Shown: positions 17,789 to 27,100, numbered from the stretch's first letter. The stretch is 64,000 nt of DNA from Spirochaeta lutea (GCF_000758165.1 NZ_JNUP01000064.1:186001-250000), one strand, 5' to 3'. The notes: generated from the sequence alone by a model not told the origin. Translations and numbers: made by a program.

Positions 17789-18433
17789 TTACAGCACTAA
17801 AAGAGCGAAGGCGCCGGTGACTGTCGGCATCACAATGTTGTCAAAATCCCGGGTCGGCAGGGCTTCGATGAAGGCTGCAAAGGCGGCAATAACTATAGCC
17901 AGGGAGACCTGAGGTTCCACGAGGAGATATGTGGGGATGAAGACTGCAAGAAAACACCCCAGACTTCCTTCCAGGGACTTCCCGCCGGTCAGGGGGAGCT
18001 TAATGCGGCCGAATGCCTTACCAAAGAGACTTGCCATTCCGTCCCCGAATGCCAGGGCATAAATGGCGATGGAGGCAGCAGGCTCAGGATAGAGCATGAG
18101 AGCCAACATCGCACCTAGACCAAGGGTAACCGGGCCGAGTACAAAATGATTCTTATCCCGATCACGGGAGGCGAGTTCTGTAATTCGGCTAATGAGGGGA
18201 ACCCGGGTGCCCGTGTAGCGTAGGTATTCGGCGGAGGTATACAGGATAATACCCGCTCCAAGCAGCAGCAGGGTAGGAGGAACTCCTATGAGGGTGGCCA
18301 CCATAGGAACGAAACCAATTAATAAATGGATTGATTTTCTTACAACTTCTATTTGCAGCTCTGCTCGACGGCTTGGGACAGTCAGCCCCGCAGCTGCATG
18401 ACCATGAATATAATTCGTAGAAATCGTTGACAT
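17789..18433 (-). CDS. dolichol kinase/cytidylyltransferase-like membrane enzyme (SEC59/DGK1/VTE5 type)
   Basis: A CTP- or ATP-dependent prenol/diacylglycerol kinase-like membrane protein of about 214 residues. Family signatures are RKSIHLLIGFVP (about 32), LAFGDGMASLFGKAFGR (about 127-143), LTGGKSLEGSLGCF (about 148-161) and a late ALPTRDFDNIVMP with the conserved Asp-Asn. There are about six hydrophobic segments. I chose ATG 18433 because AAGG lies eight bases upstream; a GTG three codons earlier is possible. The substrate may be polyprenol, phytol or diacylglycerol; the sequence does not decide. Divergent from the NagZ-like gene. Confidence 0.82.
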   Translation of the reverse strand: MSTISTNYIHGHAAAGLTVPSRRAELQIEVVRKSIHLLIGFVPMVATLIGVPPTLLLLGAGIILYTSAEYLRYTGTRVPLISRITELASRDRDKNHFVLGPVTLGLGAMLALMLYPEPAASIAIYALAFGDGMASLFGKAFGRIKLPLTGGKSLEGSLGCFLAVFIPTYLLVEPQVSLAIVIAAFAAFIEALPTRDFDNIVMPTVTGAFALLVL

Positions 18434-18615
18434 CTTGTACACCTTGGCTACTGTACAAGCAATTCTTGTGCCAAGATTATACTAATAAGCAGATGGGGCT
18501 ATCTAGCTGTTTACAAACAAGTTAATATTGCCTCATGCCACAGCCTCTGGTAGGATCATTTTTGATTGTATACAAAAGAGTACAAATCTATTCATTTATT
18601 ACCACGGAGACAGAA

Positions 18616-19896
18616 GTGAAGGTTGTATCAGGGGGGATTGCAGTAATAGTACTACTGTTTAGCGCCTGCGGGCAAGGAAAATCGGCTTTGTACGACGGGT
18701 CTGCCGAACGGTATCGAGCCGCTACTGCTGCCGAAGCGGCTGCCTACACGGCACCCCGGATGGACCTTGAGCAGCTGGTTGGGCAGATGCTCATCCTCCA
18801 GCTGCGGTACACCCGGACCGGAGGTCCCAAACGGAGCCTGGAGCCCGAAGACAGGGCGTTGCTCAGGCAGATTGGCCCAGGTGGGGTTGTCTTTTTCGGA
18901 GAGAATATGGGGAACATTCCCCAGGTGGTCACCCTCGGCCGGGATATTCAGGAGGCTGCACAGGGCTCTGTTGCGGGAAGACCGTTTATTGCTATTGATC
19001 AAGAGGGTGGACTGGTAAGCCGATTGCATTCATCGGGGGGTATTCCGGCCACGAGGATTCCCAGTGCCCGCAGTATCGGAAGAACCGGGGACTACAGGGT
19101 TGCGGAGGGGGCCGGGGAGATCACCGGACGGGAGCTGAGTAGCCTGGGTATACAGTTGAATTTCGCCCCTGTGGCGGATCTTTCGGCCTGGCAGACTGAT
19201 TCCTTTATCGGAAGCCGTTCCTACGGCGGGGATCCCGAAACAACGGCAGGGTTCGTGGCAGCATTTATCCAGGGCCAGCGCTCCCAGGGGGTATGGTCGG
19301 TGATTAAACACTATCCAGGACATGGAGATACCACCCAGGACAGCCACCATCAGGTGGTGGAATTTGAGGCGGATATCGGGGAATTGATGGACGGGGCCCT
19401 GGTTCCGTTTATCCGGGGGATTGATGCCGGGGCTGCAGGGATTATGGCCGCGCATATTGCCTACCCTCGGGTGGATGAAACAGGGCTGCCTGCTTCGGTT
19501 TCGCCGGTGTTGTTAGGGGGACTTCTGCGGGAACGCCTGGGGTTTGATGGGTTAATAGTGACCGATGCCCTGGAGATGCGCGGATTATCCCGGGTGATGT
19601 CCCCTGAGCAAGCCGCCGTTCAGGCTGTATTAGCCGGGGCGGACTGTATTCTGACCACCGAAGATCCTCTACCGACGAGAGATGCCATCGTTGCGGCGGT
19701 ACGGACCGGGGTTATTTCCAGAGATCGAATCGTTCAATCGGTCAGGAGAATTCTGGGGATGAAAGGGGAGATGGGTCTGCTGGGAGGCATTGGAATCACC
19801 CTGGAAGAGGCTGTAACTAAGGCTGAGGGAATAATCGGTCGTCCGGAACATAAAATGCGGTTAGAATCCCTGATTTCCGGGGCTGGCGGGATTTGA
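18616..19896 (+). CDS. GH3 beta-N-acetylhexosaminidase-like lipoprotein (NagZ type)
   Basis: A likely envelope lipoprotein removing terminal beta-N-acetylglucosamine, for example from peptidoglycan fragments. GTG 18616 is chosen because GGAGA precedes it and the product then begins with a lipoprotein signal (IAVIVLLFSAC, Cys about 18); the open frame continues upstream. It is a single GH3 barrel of 426 residues with AIDQEGGLVSRL, LNFAPVADL, the NagZ loop KHYPGHGDTTQDSHH with its His, and the nucleophile Asp317 in VTDALEMRGL. There is no second GH3 domain, as expected when the His serves as acid/base. An exported lipidated form differs from the cytoplasmic NagZ of enteric bacteria. Confidence 0.88.
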   Translation: MKVVSGGIAVIVLLFSACGQGKSALYDGSAERYRAATAAEAAAYTAPRMDLEQLVGQMLILQLRYTRTGGPKRSLEPEDRALLRQIGPGGVVFFGENMGNIPQVVTLGRDIQEAAQGSVAGRPFIAIDQEGGLVSRLHSSGGIPATRIPSARSIGRTGDYRVAEGAGEITGRELSSLGIQLNFAPVADLSAWQTDSFIGSRSYGGDPETTAGFVAAFIQGQRSQGVWSVIKHYPGHGDTTQDSHHQVVEFEADIGELMDGALVPFIRGIDAGAAGIMAAHIAYPRVDETGLPASVSPVLLGGLLRERLGFDGLIVTDALEMRGLSRVMSPEQAAVQAVLAGADCILTTEDPLPTRDAIVAAVRTGVISRDRIVQSVRRILGMKGEMGLLGGIGITLEEAVTKAEGIIGRPEHKMRLESLISGAGGI

Positions 19897-19920
19897 CAGC
19901 TTTAGAATTCTGGTTAAGAT
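19893..19920 (+). promoter_or_regulatory. candidate promoter of the pnt operon
   Basis: TTGACA (19893-19898) and TAAGAT (19915-19920) are separated by 16 bases, about 90 bases before pntAA. A second pair, TTGAAT and TATATT with a 17-base gap, lies nearer the gene in AT-rich sequence. Either may serve. Confidence 0.45.
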
Positions 19921-20008
19921 GACTAAACCAGGCAGGTATATTGAATGCTTGTCTGTTTTTATATATATTAAAATGAATATATAAGCCAATTGAAAAGGAG
20001 TTGGACGC

Positions 20009-21160
20009 ATGATTATAGGTGTACCAAAGGAGTTGCATCCCGATGAACTGCGGGTTGCCCTGGTGCCTGTTCAGGTTCCTCGGTTAAAAAAAGCTGGTCA
20101 CGAGGTGCTTATTGAAACGGGGGCGGGTGAAGCTGCGGGGTATCCCGACCAGGAGTACCAGGAAAAAGGTGCTCAGCTGGTTGGCCGTGGGGATGTTTTT
20201 GCCAAATCAGATTTTCTGGTTACCCTTCGCGGGGGGGCGAATGCCGATGAACAGTTTGTAAAGGATGCCCAGGGCCTACAGGACGGCGCTTCGGTTATCG
20301 GAATGTTGGATCCCTATGAGCCCCATGATCTGTTTACCCTCTACGGGAAGAAAAAAATTACCGCGTATTCCTTGGAGTTGATTCCCCGTATTACCCGAGC
20401 CCAGAGTATGGATGTACTATCGTCCATGGCAAACCTGGCGGGTTACAAGGCAGCCTTGTTGGCTGCGGATAATTTGAAGAAGATGTTTCCAATGATGATG
20501 ACCGCAGCGGGGACGATTGTGCCTGCTAAGGCGTTTATTCTAGGGGTCGGGGTGGCCGGGCTCCAGGCCATTGCAACCACCAAACGGTTGGGTGCTGTGG
20601 TGAGTGCATACGATGTACGGCCGGCGGTTAAGGATCAGGTGTTAAGTCTGGGGGCGAAGTTTGTGGAAATGGAGCTGGATACCGCAGACAGCGAGTCCTC
20701 AGGCGGATATGCCAAGGCCATGGATGAAGAGTTCTACCGAAAACAACGGGAGCTTCTGACCGGTGTCTTAAAGGAAACGGATGTTGTTATTACAACGGCG
20801 GCCATTCCCGGGAAAAAGTCGCCGGTGTTGATCACCGAGGAAATGGTCAAAGAGATGCAGCCAGGTTCGGTTGTTGTGGACCTGGCGGTGGAACGCGGGG
20901 GCAACTGTGAATTATCCGAGGCTGGGAAGACCGTCGTGAAACACGGGGTCACCATTATCGGTCCGGTAAATGTTCCTGCTGCATTGGCCTACCATGCCAG
21001 CCAGCTCTTTTCCAAGAACCTGGAGACCTTCTTCCTGAATCTCTTTTCAAAGGAGGGGGATTTAAAGTCCCCAGGTGAGGATGAGATCGTGGATACTACC
21101 CGTATTCTGGCTGACGGCGGTGCTGTGCATGAGGACCGTCGGAAGATTCTGGGGCTGTAG
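20009..21160 (+). CDS. pntAA: NAD(P) transhydrogenase subunit alpha 1 (NAD-binding)
   Basis: The soluble NAD(H)-binding component of the proton-translocating transhydrogenase, which drives NADP+ reduction by NADH. It begins MIIGVPKELHPDELRVALVP, the alanine-dehydrogenase/PNT N-terminal signature. The Rossmann region is FILGVGVAGLQAIATTKRLG (about 176-195), and VVVDLAVERGGNCELSE follows at about 289. Length is 383, normal for the separate alpha-1 subunit. The ribosome-binding site AAAAGGAG is strong. First of three genes; the alpha chain is split into two as in Rhodospirillum-type enzymes. Confidence 0.95.
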   Translation: MIIGVPKELHPDELRVALVPVQVPRLKKAGHEVLIETGAGEAAGYPDQEYQEKGAQLVGRGDVFAKSDFLVTLRGGANADEQFVKDAQGLQDGASVIGMLDPYEPHDLFTLYGKKKITAYSLELIPRITRAQSMDVLSSMANLAGYKAALLAADNLKKMFPMMMTAAGTIVPAKAFILGVGVAGLQAIATTKRLGAVVSAYDVRPAVKDQVLSLGAKFVEMELDTADSESSGGYAKAMDEEFYRKQRELLTGVLKETDVVITTAAIPGKKSPVLITEEMVKEMQPGSVVVDLAVERGGNCELSEAGKTVVKHGVTIIGPVNVPAALAYHASQLFSKNLETFFLNLFSKEGDLKSPGEDEIVDTTRILADGGAVHEDRRKILGL

Positions 21161-21204
21161 ACCCGACCCAGGGTTCTTGTTGTTCTTAAATTGAAGGAGT
21201 TGAT

Positions 21205-21483
21205 ATGGATTTAGTGAGCTTGATTACCGTATTTGTGCTTGCGGTTTTTCTAGGATTTGAGGTGATAACTAAGGTGCCGCCGATTCTGCACACTCCCCTA
21301 ATGTCGGGTTCGAATGCTATATCCGGCATAGCGATTATCGGTGCGTTAATTGCTACCGGGGCGGAGAATAGTACGGTTAGTACGGTATTGGGTGTGATCG
21401 CTCTGGTGGCCGCTACCATCAATGTTGTTGGGGGTTTTTTAGTGACCCATCGTATGCTGGACAAGTTTAAAAAGAAGGATTAG
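21205..21483 (+). CDS. pntAB: NAD(P) transhydrogenase subunit alpha 2 (membrane)
   Basis: A 92-residue membrane subunit carrying the C-terminal helices of the alpha chain, with three hydrophobic segments including SLITVFVLAVFLGFEVIT and VLGVIALVAATINVVGGFLV. The motif TPLMSGSNAISGI is the characteristic alpha-2 loop. GAAGGAG precedes the ATG, 44 bases after pntAA and three bases before pntB. It forms the proton channel with PntB. Confidence 0.93.
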   Translation: MDLVSLITVFVLAVFLGFEVITKVPPILHTPLMSGSNAISGIAIIGALIATGAENSTVSTVLGVIALVAATINVVGGFLVTHRMLDKFKKKD

Positions 21484-21486
21484 GCC

Positions 21487-22923
21487 ATGGAATTAACGGT
21501 TATTACGAATCTTGTGTACCTTCTGGCCGCGGTTCTGTTTATTTTGGGTCTGAAGGGGCTCGGACATCCTCGGACTGCGGTGCGGGGTAATCTGCTGGGG
21601 GCTGTTGCCATGCTTATGGCTATTGTGGTGACCCTGGTGGCTAATGAAATTGTAAAAGTAGAATGGGTTATTGCAGGTATTGTTCTGGGAAGTTTAATTG
21701 GCGGAGTGTTGGCCCTCAAGATAAAGATGACTGCCATGCCTCAGCTGGTTGGATTATTCAATGGTTTCGGGGGGTTGGCATCGGTTCTGGTGGCAACGGT
21801 TGCAATTATTGACGCGGTTACGGGTTTTTCCATGGGCAAGGCGGTTACCGGTCTTGTGCAGCGTCTCGGGGGTGTGGCATTTGATCCCCAATTCGTGGTT
21901 GCAACAGCCTTTTCAGCCTTCGTTGGAGGGGTTACGTTCTGGGGATCGTTGATTGCCTTCGGGAAATTGCAAGGGATCGTCTCTGAAAAGTCGGTTCGGT
22001 ACCCTGGAGACCAGATCGTAAAGGCCTTGGTTTTTGTTGCATCCCTGGTAATGGGCGTTTTAGTGGTGATTGAGCCCTCGAATCTGACCTATTACTGGAT
22101 ACTGCTGGGATTATCCTCACTTCTTGGTCTCTTGCTGACCGTACCCATCGGCGGCGCGGATATGCCAATTGTTATTGCCCTGCTGAATTCCTACTCGGGA
22201 ATCGCTGCAGCCGCTACAGGATTTGTGCTTAATAATACCATTTTGATTATTGCCGGATCCTTGGTGGGGGCCAGCGGGATTATTCTGACTCAGATTATGT
22301 GTAAGGCCATGAACCGGTCCTTGGCGAATGTACTGTTCGGCGGACTGGGGGGAGCCCAGGTCCAGGAGGATCTTGGGGATATCTATACGGGTAAGATCAA
22401 ATCCACCAGCGCCGATGAGGTTGCCATGATTCTGAAGAGCGCCCAGCGGGTGGTGTTCGTTCCCGGTTACGGGATGGCGGTGGCCCGGGCCCAGACTGCT
22501 GTTCGTCAGCTTACCGAGGCACTGGAAAAAGACGGAATCCAGGTGGAATTCGGTATACACCCCGTTGCCGGCCGGATGCCGGGTCACATGAATGTTCTGC
22601 TCGCTGAGGAGAATATCAGCTACGATAAACTGCGTGAAATGGATGCGATCAATCCGAGTTTTCCAAACACTGATGTGGCCATTGTGATCGGAGCGAACGA
22701 TGTAGTGAACCCTCTGGCCAGAGATAGCCAGGGCTCACCAATTTCGGGCATGCCCATTTTAGACGTCGATAAGGCTCGGACCGTGGTGGTTATTAAGCGG
22801 TCCTTGAGTCCGGGATTTGCAGGGATTGATAATCCCCTTTTCGCTGCTGATAATACCTTGATGCTCTTTGGCGACGGGAAACAGGCGGTTGAAGATATGA
22901 TATCTGCCTATAAGGACGCTTAA
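21487..22923 (+). CDS. pntB: NAD(P) transhydrogenase subunit beta
   Basis: The 478-residue NADP(H)-binding and membrane subunit. The N-terminal half has about nine membrane helices (for example VIAGIVLGSLIGGVLALKIK). From about residue 300 the soluble domain shows VVFVPGYGMAVARAQ, FGIHPVAGRMPGHMNVLLAE and VIVIGANDVVNP, all hallmarks of the NADP-binding dIII domain. It ends shortly before a strong terminator. It completes a full three-subunit enzyme supplying NADPH from NADH and the proton gradient. Confidence 0.95.
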   Translation: MELTVITNLVYLLAAVLFILGLKGLGHPRTAVRGNLLGAVAMLMAIVVTLVANEIVKVEWVIAGIVLGSLIGGVLALKIKMTAMPQLVGLFNGFGGLASVLVATVAIIDAVTGFSMGKAVTGLVQRLGGVAFDPQFVVATAFSAFVGGVTFWGSLIAFGKLQGIVSEKSVRYPGDQIVKALVFVASLVMGVLVVIEPSNLTYYWILLGLSSLLGLLLTVPIGGADMPIVIALLNSYSGIAAAATGFVLNNTILIIAGSLVGASGIILTQIMCKAMNRSLANVLFGGLGGAQVQEDLGDIYTGKIKSTSADEVAMILKSAQRVVFVPGYGMAVARAQTAVRQLTEALEKDGIQVEFGIHPVAGRMPGHMNVLLAEENISYDKLREMDAINPSFPNTDVAIVIGANDVVNPLARDSQGSPISGMPILDVDKARTVVVIKRSLSPGFAGIDNPLFAADNTLMLFGDGKQAVEDMISAYKDA

Positions 22924-22955
22924 GAGACGACAATCGATAGTTTTCGGATTGTAGG

Positions 22956-22991
22956 GGGGTATGTACGGGTTTCCGTACATACCCCTTTTTT
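22956..22991 (+). terminator. rho-independent terminator of the pnt operon
   Basis: A 13-base-pair stem GGGGTATGTACGG / CCGTACATACCCC with a 4-base loop is followed directly by six T, 33 bases after the pntB stop. The reverse orientation has no T-run, so it serves the plus strand only. Confidence 0.92.
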
Positions 22992-23047
22992 GCGGACATT
23001 TACATGGACGGTGGGGCGGATGGCGGATCGAGGTCTGGAACGTGGAC

Positions 23048-24283
23048 CTATTGGGCCTCTTGATCCTGGTACCGCTGCGCGACTTGCTGGAGTTGGGGAT
23101 AGACCTCAAAGAAGCATTCCACGACCTCCGGGTCGAACTTGGAGCCGGACAGGGATCGGAGTTCTTCCAGGACATCTTCTTCTTTCCAGGCCTCCTTATA
23201 GGAGCGTTTGGACCTCAAAGCATCGTACACATCGGCGATAGCGACTATGCGGCCGAAGATGGGGATTTCTTTGCCTTTTCTACCTAGTACCTGTCCGTCT
23301 GCGTCGGTTTTTTCCGGTAACCCTGTTTCCAGATTGATGTATCCGGGGTAGCCGGTGCCATCCCAGTTTTCATGGTGGGTTAGGGCGACCAGCCGGGCAA
23401 GTTTATCGAATTCGCTCTGTTCATCGAGGAAGAGTTTGGCACCGAATATGGTATGGTGCTGCATGATTTTATATTCCTCCGGGGTGAAGCGGGCGGGTTT
23501 TTTAAGAATGATATCGCTGATAGCCACCTTTCCGGCATCGTGGAGCATGGCGGCCATACGAAGATTATCCCGGTCCTTCTGAATTTTGTGGTCAGGGATG
23601 CCCTTTTTTGAGGCCCAGCGCTCGTAAATCTCCACGGAGTACCCTGCTACGCGGTTTACATGGGCTCCGGTTTCTTTAGGGTCGCGGAGCTCGGCCATTT
23701 GAATCATCCTGAGTAATAAGGCTCGGGTCATTTGGGCCCGCTCGAGAGTAATGACTACATTGTTTGCGAAATGGTTAATTAGCAGTTCGTCCTCCCGCGT
23801 AAAGGGTTCGTAGCCCTCGGAACCCGCTCGTTTGTTGATGACCTGCAATACGCCCAGGAGGTTTCCCATGTTCGAGAGCATGGGCACGGCCAGCATGGAC
23901 TGGCTATGGTATTCACTCACCTTGTCATAGAAGGGGTCGAAGGTGTAGGGAGCGGACTCGGGGATGGAGTATACATCCTCTATATTGACGATCCGCCGGG
24001 TTTTCGCACAGTAGCCGGAGATGGTTTTTTTGTTTATGGGGATTTTGAAGATGTTGTATATCAGCTTTTGGCCTTCAGGCAGCTTTGCTTGAAGGCTGTC
24101 GTTCTGACTGTAGCTGATTTCCAGTTTTCCGTCGTTTACAATATATATTGAGCCGGCTTCGGCATTAACTAACCGTCGCGCAACCTGGAGGATTCGTTCC
24201 AGCAGGATGTCCTGGTCTTGAATTTTATTCAAATCGGAATCTATGGTGATGATCTCTTGAAGTTTATCGCTGTCGCTTATCAT
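23048..24283 (-). CDS. GAF plus HD-GYP cyclic-di-GMP phosphodiesterase
   Basis: A 411-residue cytoplasmic signalling enzyme. The GAF sensor domain spans about 15-185 (AEAGSIYIVNDGKL, SMLAVPMLSNMGNLLGVLQV). The HD-GYP domain spans about 200-395 with MAAMLHDAGKVAISDIIL supplying the His-Asp metal pair and THHENWDGTGYPG containing the GYP motif, so hydrolysis of c-di-GMP is expected. There is no membrane segment. The ligand of the GAF domain is unknown. AAGGAAG precedes the ATG. It stands alone between the pnt terminator and the L28 operon terminator. Confidence 0.94.
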   Translation of the reverse strand: MISDSDKLQEIITIDSDLNKIQDQDILLERILQVARRLVNAEAGSIYIVNDGKLEISYSQNDSLQAKLPEGQKLIYNIFKIPINKKTISGYCAKTRRIVNIEDVYSIPESAPYTFDPFYDKVSEYHSQSMLAVPMLSNMGNLLGVLQVINKRAGSEGYEPFTREDELLINHFANNVVITLERAQMTRALLLRMIQMAELRDPKETGAHVNRVAGYSVEIYERWASKKGIPDHKIQKDRDNLRMAAMLHDAGKVAISDIILKKPARFTPEEYKIMQHHTIFGAKLFLDEQSEFDKLARLVALTHHENWDGTGYPGYINLETGLPEKTDADGQVLGRKGKEIPIFGRIVAIADVYDALRSKRSYKEAWKEEDVLEELRSLSGSKFDPEVVECFFEVYPQLQQVAQRYQDQEAQ

Positions 24284-24434
24284 ATGCTTCCTTATTGTTC
24301 CATTATGAATTCATAATCGGGGTTTTACAAGGATGGCTGAAGAATATATAGCTGTGAGGTGGCTCCTTGATGCGGTCGCTTGGCGCCAACCAGGGGCTCC
24401 GGGTGGGGTTGAGTAGCCGGGCAGGAACGTTGGG

Positions 24435-24461
24435 AAAAAAAAACAGCTCCCTGGGGAGCTG
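24435..24461 (-). terminator. terminator of the rpmG-rpmB operon
   Basis: On the minus strand the stem CAGCTCC / GGAGCTG with a short loop is followed by nine T (24443-24435). It lies about 25 bases past the rpmB stop. Confidence 0.9.
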
Positions 24462-24486
24462 CTTCTATTACTGCAGGTGGATGGGT

Positions 24487-24726
24487 TTACATAACATCCT
24501 TTAGTGTCAGTCCCTTTTTTCGAAGGAATGCTGACAGGCCTACCTTGGTAATGCTGCGGATAGCACTGGTTGAAAGACGCAGCCGAACCTCACGGCCCAG
24601 TTCAGGGTCATAAAAACGCTTGTACTGGATGTTTGGCTTCTGCCAGCGCTTATTCTTGTTGTTGGCGTGAGAAACATTGTTTCCCGCCATGGGTTTCTTA
24701 CCGCTTATAACACACTTTCTTGACAC
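24487..24726 (-). CDS. rpmB: 50S ribosomal protein L28
   Basis: A 79-residue ribosomal protein. The start is GTG at 24726 with GGAGG five bases upstream, giving SRKCVISGKKPMAGNNVSHA, the standard L28 opening. Later features are RLRLSTSAIRSITKVGL and a Lys-rich end. It is 43 bases downstream of rpmG and ends before a strong terminator, so the two form a small ribosomal operon. Confidence 0.95.
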   Translation of the reverse strand: MSRKCVISGKKPMAGNNVSHANNKNKRWQKPNIQYKRFYDPELGREVRLRLSTSAIRSITKVGLSAFLRKKGLTLKDVM

Positions 24727-24769
24727 GGGATCCTCCAAATACGGTTTTCTTACTGGTTAGGCGCTGCTC

Positions 24770-24940
24770 TTAGAACTTGCTTGTTTCTTTATAGAGAACG
24801 TGCTTCCGAACCACCGGATCGTATTTTTTGAGCTCCATCTTGTTTGGAAGATTGCGCTTGTTCTTGGTGGTATAGTAGCAGTGACCGCTCTCTGTACTCT
24901 GAAGACGTACCTTTGCAGCACCTTTATTTGCTTTTGCCAT
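24770..24940 (-). CDS. rpmG: 50S ribosomal protein L33 (zinc-free type)
   Basis: Read directly from the reverse strand: 56 residues starting [20 protein letters not shown], then [20 protein letters not shown] and ending [15 protein letters not shown] and KLEL-like KYDP segments are the L33 core. Only one Cys (residue 21) is present, so the four-Cys zinc ribbon is absent and this is the zinc-independent form. GAGGTG lies nine bases before the ATG. First gene of the pair with rpmB. Confidence 0.93.
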   Translation of the reverse strand: MAKANKGAAKVRLQSTESGHCYYTTKNKRNLPNKMELKKYDPVVRKHVLYKETSKF

Positions 24941-24972
24941 AGTTCTTCACCTCATCATGCTGATAGGGGCAC

Positions 24973-25002
24973 ACATTACTATTATTTCCTTGGAGGTGTC
25001 AA
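24973..25002 (-). promoter_or_regulatory. promoter of rpmG-rpmB
   Basis: On the minus strand a perfect TTGACA (25002-24997) and TAATGT (24978-24973) are 18 bases apart, with about 32 bases to the rpmG start. Confidence 0.65.
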
Positions 25003-25087
25003 CAGAAAGTGGGGATAGTTATGGGCTTAACTCTAGATATAATCAAAGATTAGGCGATTTGTCTAGATGTAGGGGCGGGAGTGGACT

Positions 25088-25125
25088 TGCATAATATTTA
25101 AAACCTTCCTATTATTATGCATAAT
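25088..25125. promoter_or_regulatory. palindromic AT-rich site before the DUF4914-like gene
   Basis: A perfect 12-base palindrome ATTATGCATAAT (25114-25125) has an extra half-site TGCATAAT at 25088-25095, giving an 8+8 inverted repeat over an 18-base spacer. It sits 27 bases before the start of the gene at 25152, where a regulator would block or activate transcription. It may be an operator; no regulator gene is adjacent. Confidence 0.5.
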
Positions 25126-25151
25126 TATACAATAAAAGAAGCGGAGATACC

Positions 25152-27020
25152 ATGGATAAACAACTACTATCAAAACTGCGGATCTCAGAAGAGCTGAAAA
25201 GCGTTCTTGAGTCTGCCCAGAACATTATCGTTCCCGAATCCCGGCAGCAGCTGTTGGATCTCACATTCATGGGAAGCGATGTTCACGAGGTTGCATATGA
25301 GGTGCCCGGCAAGGGGCGCGTGGTGGAAGCAACGGTAACCCGCTGTAAAAACGGAGCATCAGTAAACTATATTGAACCCTATATGCGGCGCCGTGATCCC
25401 GAAGCAATGGTGATTGCCGATGAGCTTCCCACGGATAAAACAAAGTACCAAGACCGGTTCGGTAGCGGCTTTACCCAGACCCGGAAGGAGGCCCTCCAGT
25501 GGCTGGCCCAGCAGAAGGACCTGGTTGTTATGCCCTTTTTATCCGGGGATGATGCTGAGGGGTACCCCTCCCTGCTCATTTGTCCTGCCAATGCAGGATT
25601 TTTCGTAACCGGCTTGGCGGATCTCCAGGGGTTCATCCCGAAGGCCGAGCTGAAAGACGGGTTCGAGCCCATCGGAATGCTCTTCATCGTGCCTCCCTTT
25701 AGGCATACCCACTTTAAGGGCCGCCAGGTTGTGGTGCATAACCGGACCCCCAAGGTTCATGAGGAGTTCTGTTTTAATCTCTACCCCGGTCCGAGCGCAA
25801 AAAAGGGTGTGTACAGTATCCTTCTCCACCAGGGCGAGAAGGAGGGTTGGGTTACCCTGCATAGCTCAGCGGTCCGCCTGATAACCCCCTACGATAATGA
25901 GTTTGTGATTCTCCATGAAGGGGCCAGCGGCGGCGGAAAGTCCGAGATGACCCAGGCAATTCATCGCATGCCCGACGGCCGGATAATGCTGGCGGAGAAT
26001 ACCTTGACGAAGGATAGAATTTTCCTGGAGATGCACGATACCTGCGAGCTTCATCCGGTGGCCGACGATATGGCTATTGCCCATCCGAGCCCGACAGGGG
26101 ACGGGAAGCTAGCTATTACCGATGCAGAGAATGGTTGGTTTTTGCGGGTCGACCATCTGGATGAGTACGGCAGAGAGCCGAGCCTGGAAAAACTCTGTAT
26201 TAATCCGCCGGAACCCCTGATCTTCTTGAACATTGATGGAAAGCCCAATGCCACTGCGCTTATTTGGGAACATACCATGGATGAGCCGGGTAAACCCTGC
26301 CCAAATCCCCGGGTGGTAATGCCCCGACGCCACGTGGAAAACATTGTGAGCGGCAAGGTTGAGGTGGATGTACGATCCTTTGGGGTTCGGACTCCGCCCA
26401 CCACCAAGGAAAAACCCAATTACGGCATCCTGGGTATGCTCCATATTCTGCCTCCCGCCCTCGGCTGGCTCTGGAGGCTGGTTGCTCCCCGGGGACACGC
26501 AAACCCGAGTATTGTGAGTTCCAAGGGGCTGACCAGCGAGGGCGTCGGCTCTTACTGGCCTTTTGCAACGGGGAAGATGGTGACCCAGGCCAACCTGCTG
26601 CTGGAGCTTATTATGAAGACTCCCAATACACGCTACGTGCTAATTCCGAACCAGTATGTCGGTGCCTACCATGTGGGATTTAAGCCTGAATGGATTGCCC
26701 GGGAGTACATCGCCAGGCGCGGAAGCGTAAAATTCCGGGACGGTCAACTCCTAGCCAGCCGGTGTCCGCTCCTAGGGTATACCCTGCCGGGGTTCCGGGT
26801 GAACGGCCAGGATATTCCCCATACCCTGCTGCAGGTTCACGACCAGGTTGAGGTGGGTCTTGAGGGCTACGATGCCGGGGCGAAGATTTTGTATGACTTC
26901 TTCAAAGACGAGCTGAAAAAATACGATACCCCGGAACTGCATCCCCTGGGCCGGAAGATAATTGATACTGTGCTGAACGAGGGCAACGTAGATGCCTTTA
27001 ATGCAGTAATGCCGGGGTGA
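25152..27020 (+). CDS. PEPCK-like P-loop protein resembling DUF4914
   Basis: A 622-residue soluble protein. The central motif LHEGASGGGKSEMTQAIHR (about residues 255-273) is a P-loop with a Gly-rich turn and Lys-Ser, similar in place and spacing to the kinase loop of phosphoenolpyruvate carboxykinase. Nearby are LHSSAVRLITPYDNEFVILH and WFLRVDHLDEYGREPS. The whole recalls the DUF4914 family, whose members are of this length; I know no proven reaction for it. It probably binds ATP or GTP and phosphorylates or decarboxylates a small acid. GCGGAG precedes the ATG, a palindromic site lies upstream and a terminator downstream, so it is a single-gene unit. Confidence 0.7.
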   Translation: MDKQLLSKLRISEELKSVLESAQNIIVPESRQQLLDLTFMGSDVHEVAYEVPGKGRVVEATVTRCKNGASVNYIEPYMRRRDPEAMVIADELPTDKTKYQDRFGSGFTQTRKEALQWLAQQKDLVVMPFLSGDDAEGYPSLLICPANAGFFVTGLADLQGFIPKAELKDGFEPIGMLFIVPPFRHTHFKGRQVVVHNRTPKVHEEFCFNLYPGPSAKKGVYSILLHQGEKEGWVTLHSSAVRLITPYDNEFVILHEGASGGGKSEMTQAIHRMPDGRIMLAENTLTKDRIFLEMHDTCELHPVADDMAIAHPSPTGDGKLAITDAENGWFLRVDHLDEYGREPSLEKLCINPPEPLIFLNIDGKPNATALIWEHTMDEPGKPCPNPRVVMPRRHVENIVSGKVEVDVRSFGVRTPPTTKEKPNYGILGMLHILPPALGWLWRLVAPRGHANPSIVSSKGLTSEGVGSYWPFATGKMVTQANLLLELIMKTPNTRYVLIPNQYVGAYHVGFKPEWIAREYIARRGSVKFRDGQLLASRCPLLGYTLPGFRVNGQDIPHTLLQVHDQVEVGLEGYDAGAKILYDFFKDELKKYDTPELHPLGRKIIDTVLNEGNVDAFNAVMPG

Positions 27021-27100
27021 TCCACCGGGGTTGCTTCAGATGACCATGCCACGGTAGGTGGCTGAAACCCAGGGCGCCTGTGCAGGGCGCCGGGAACTGA

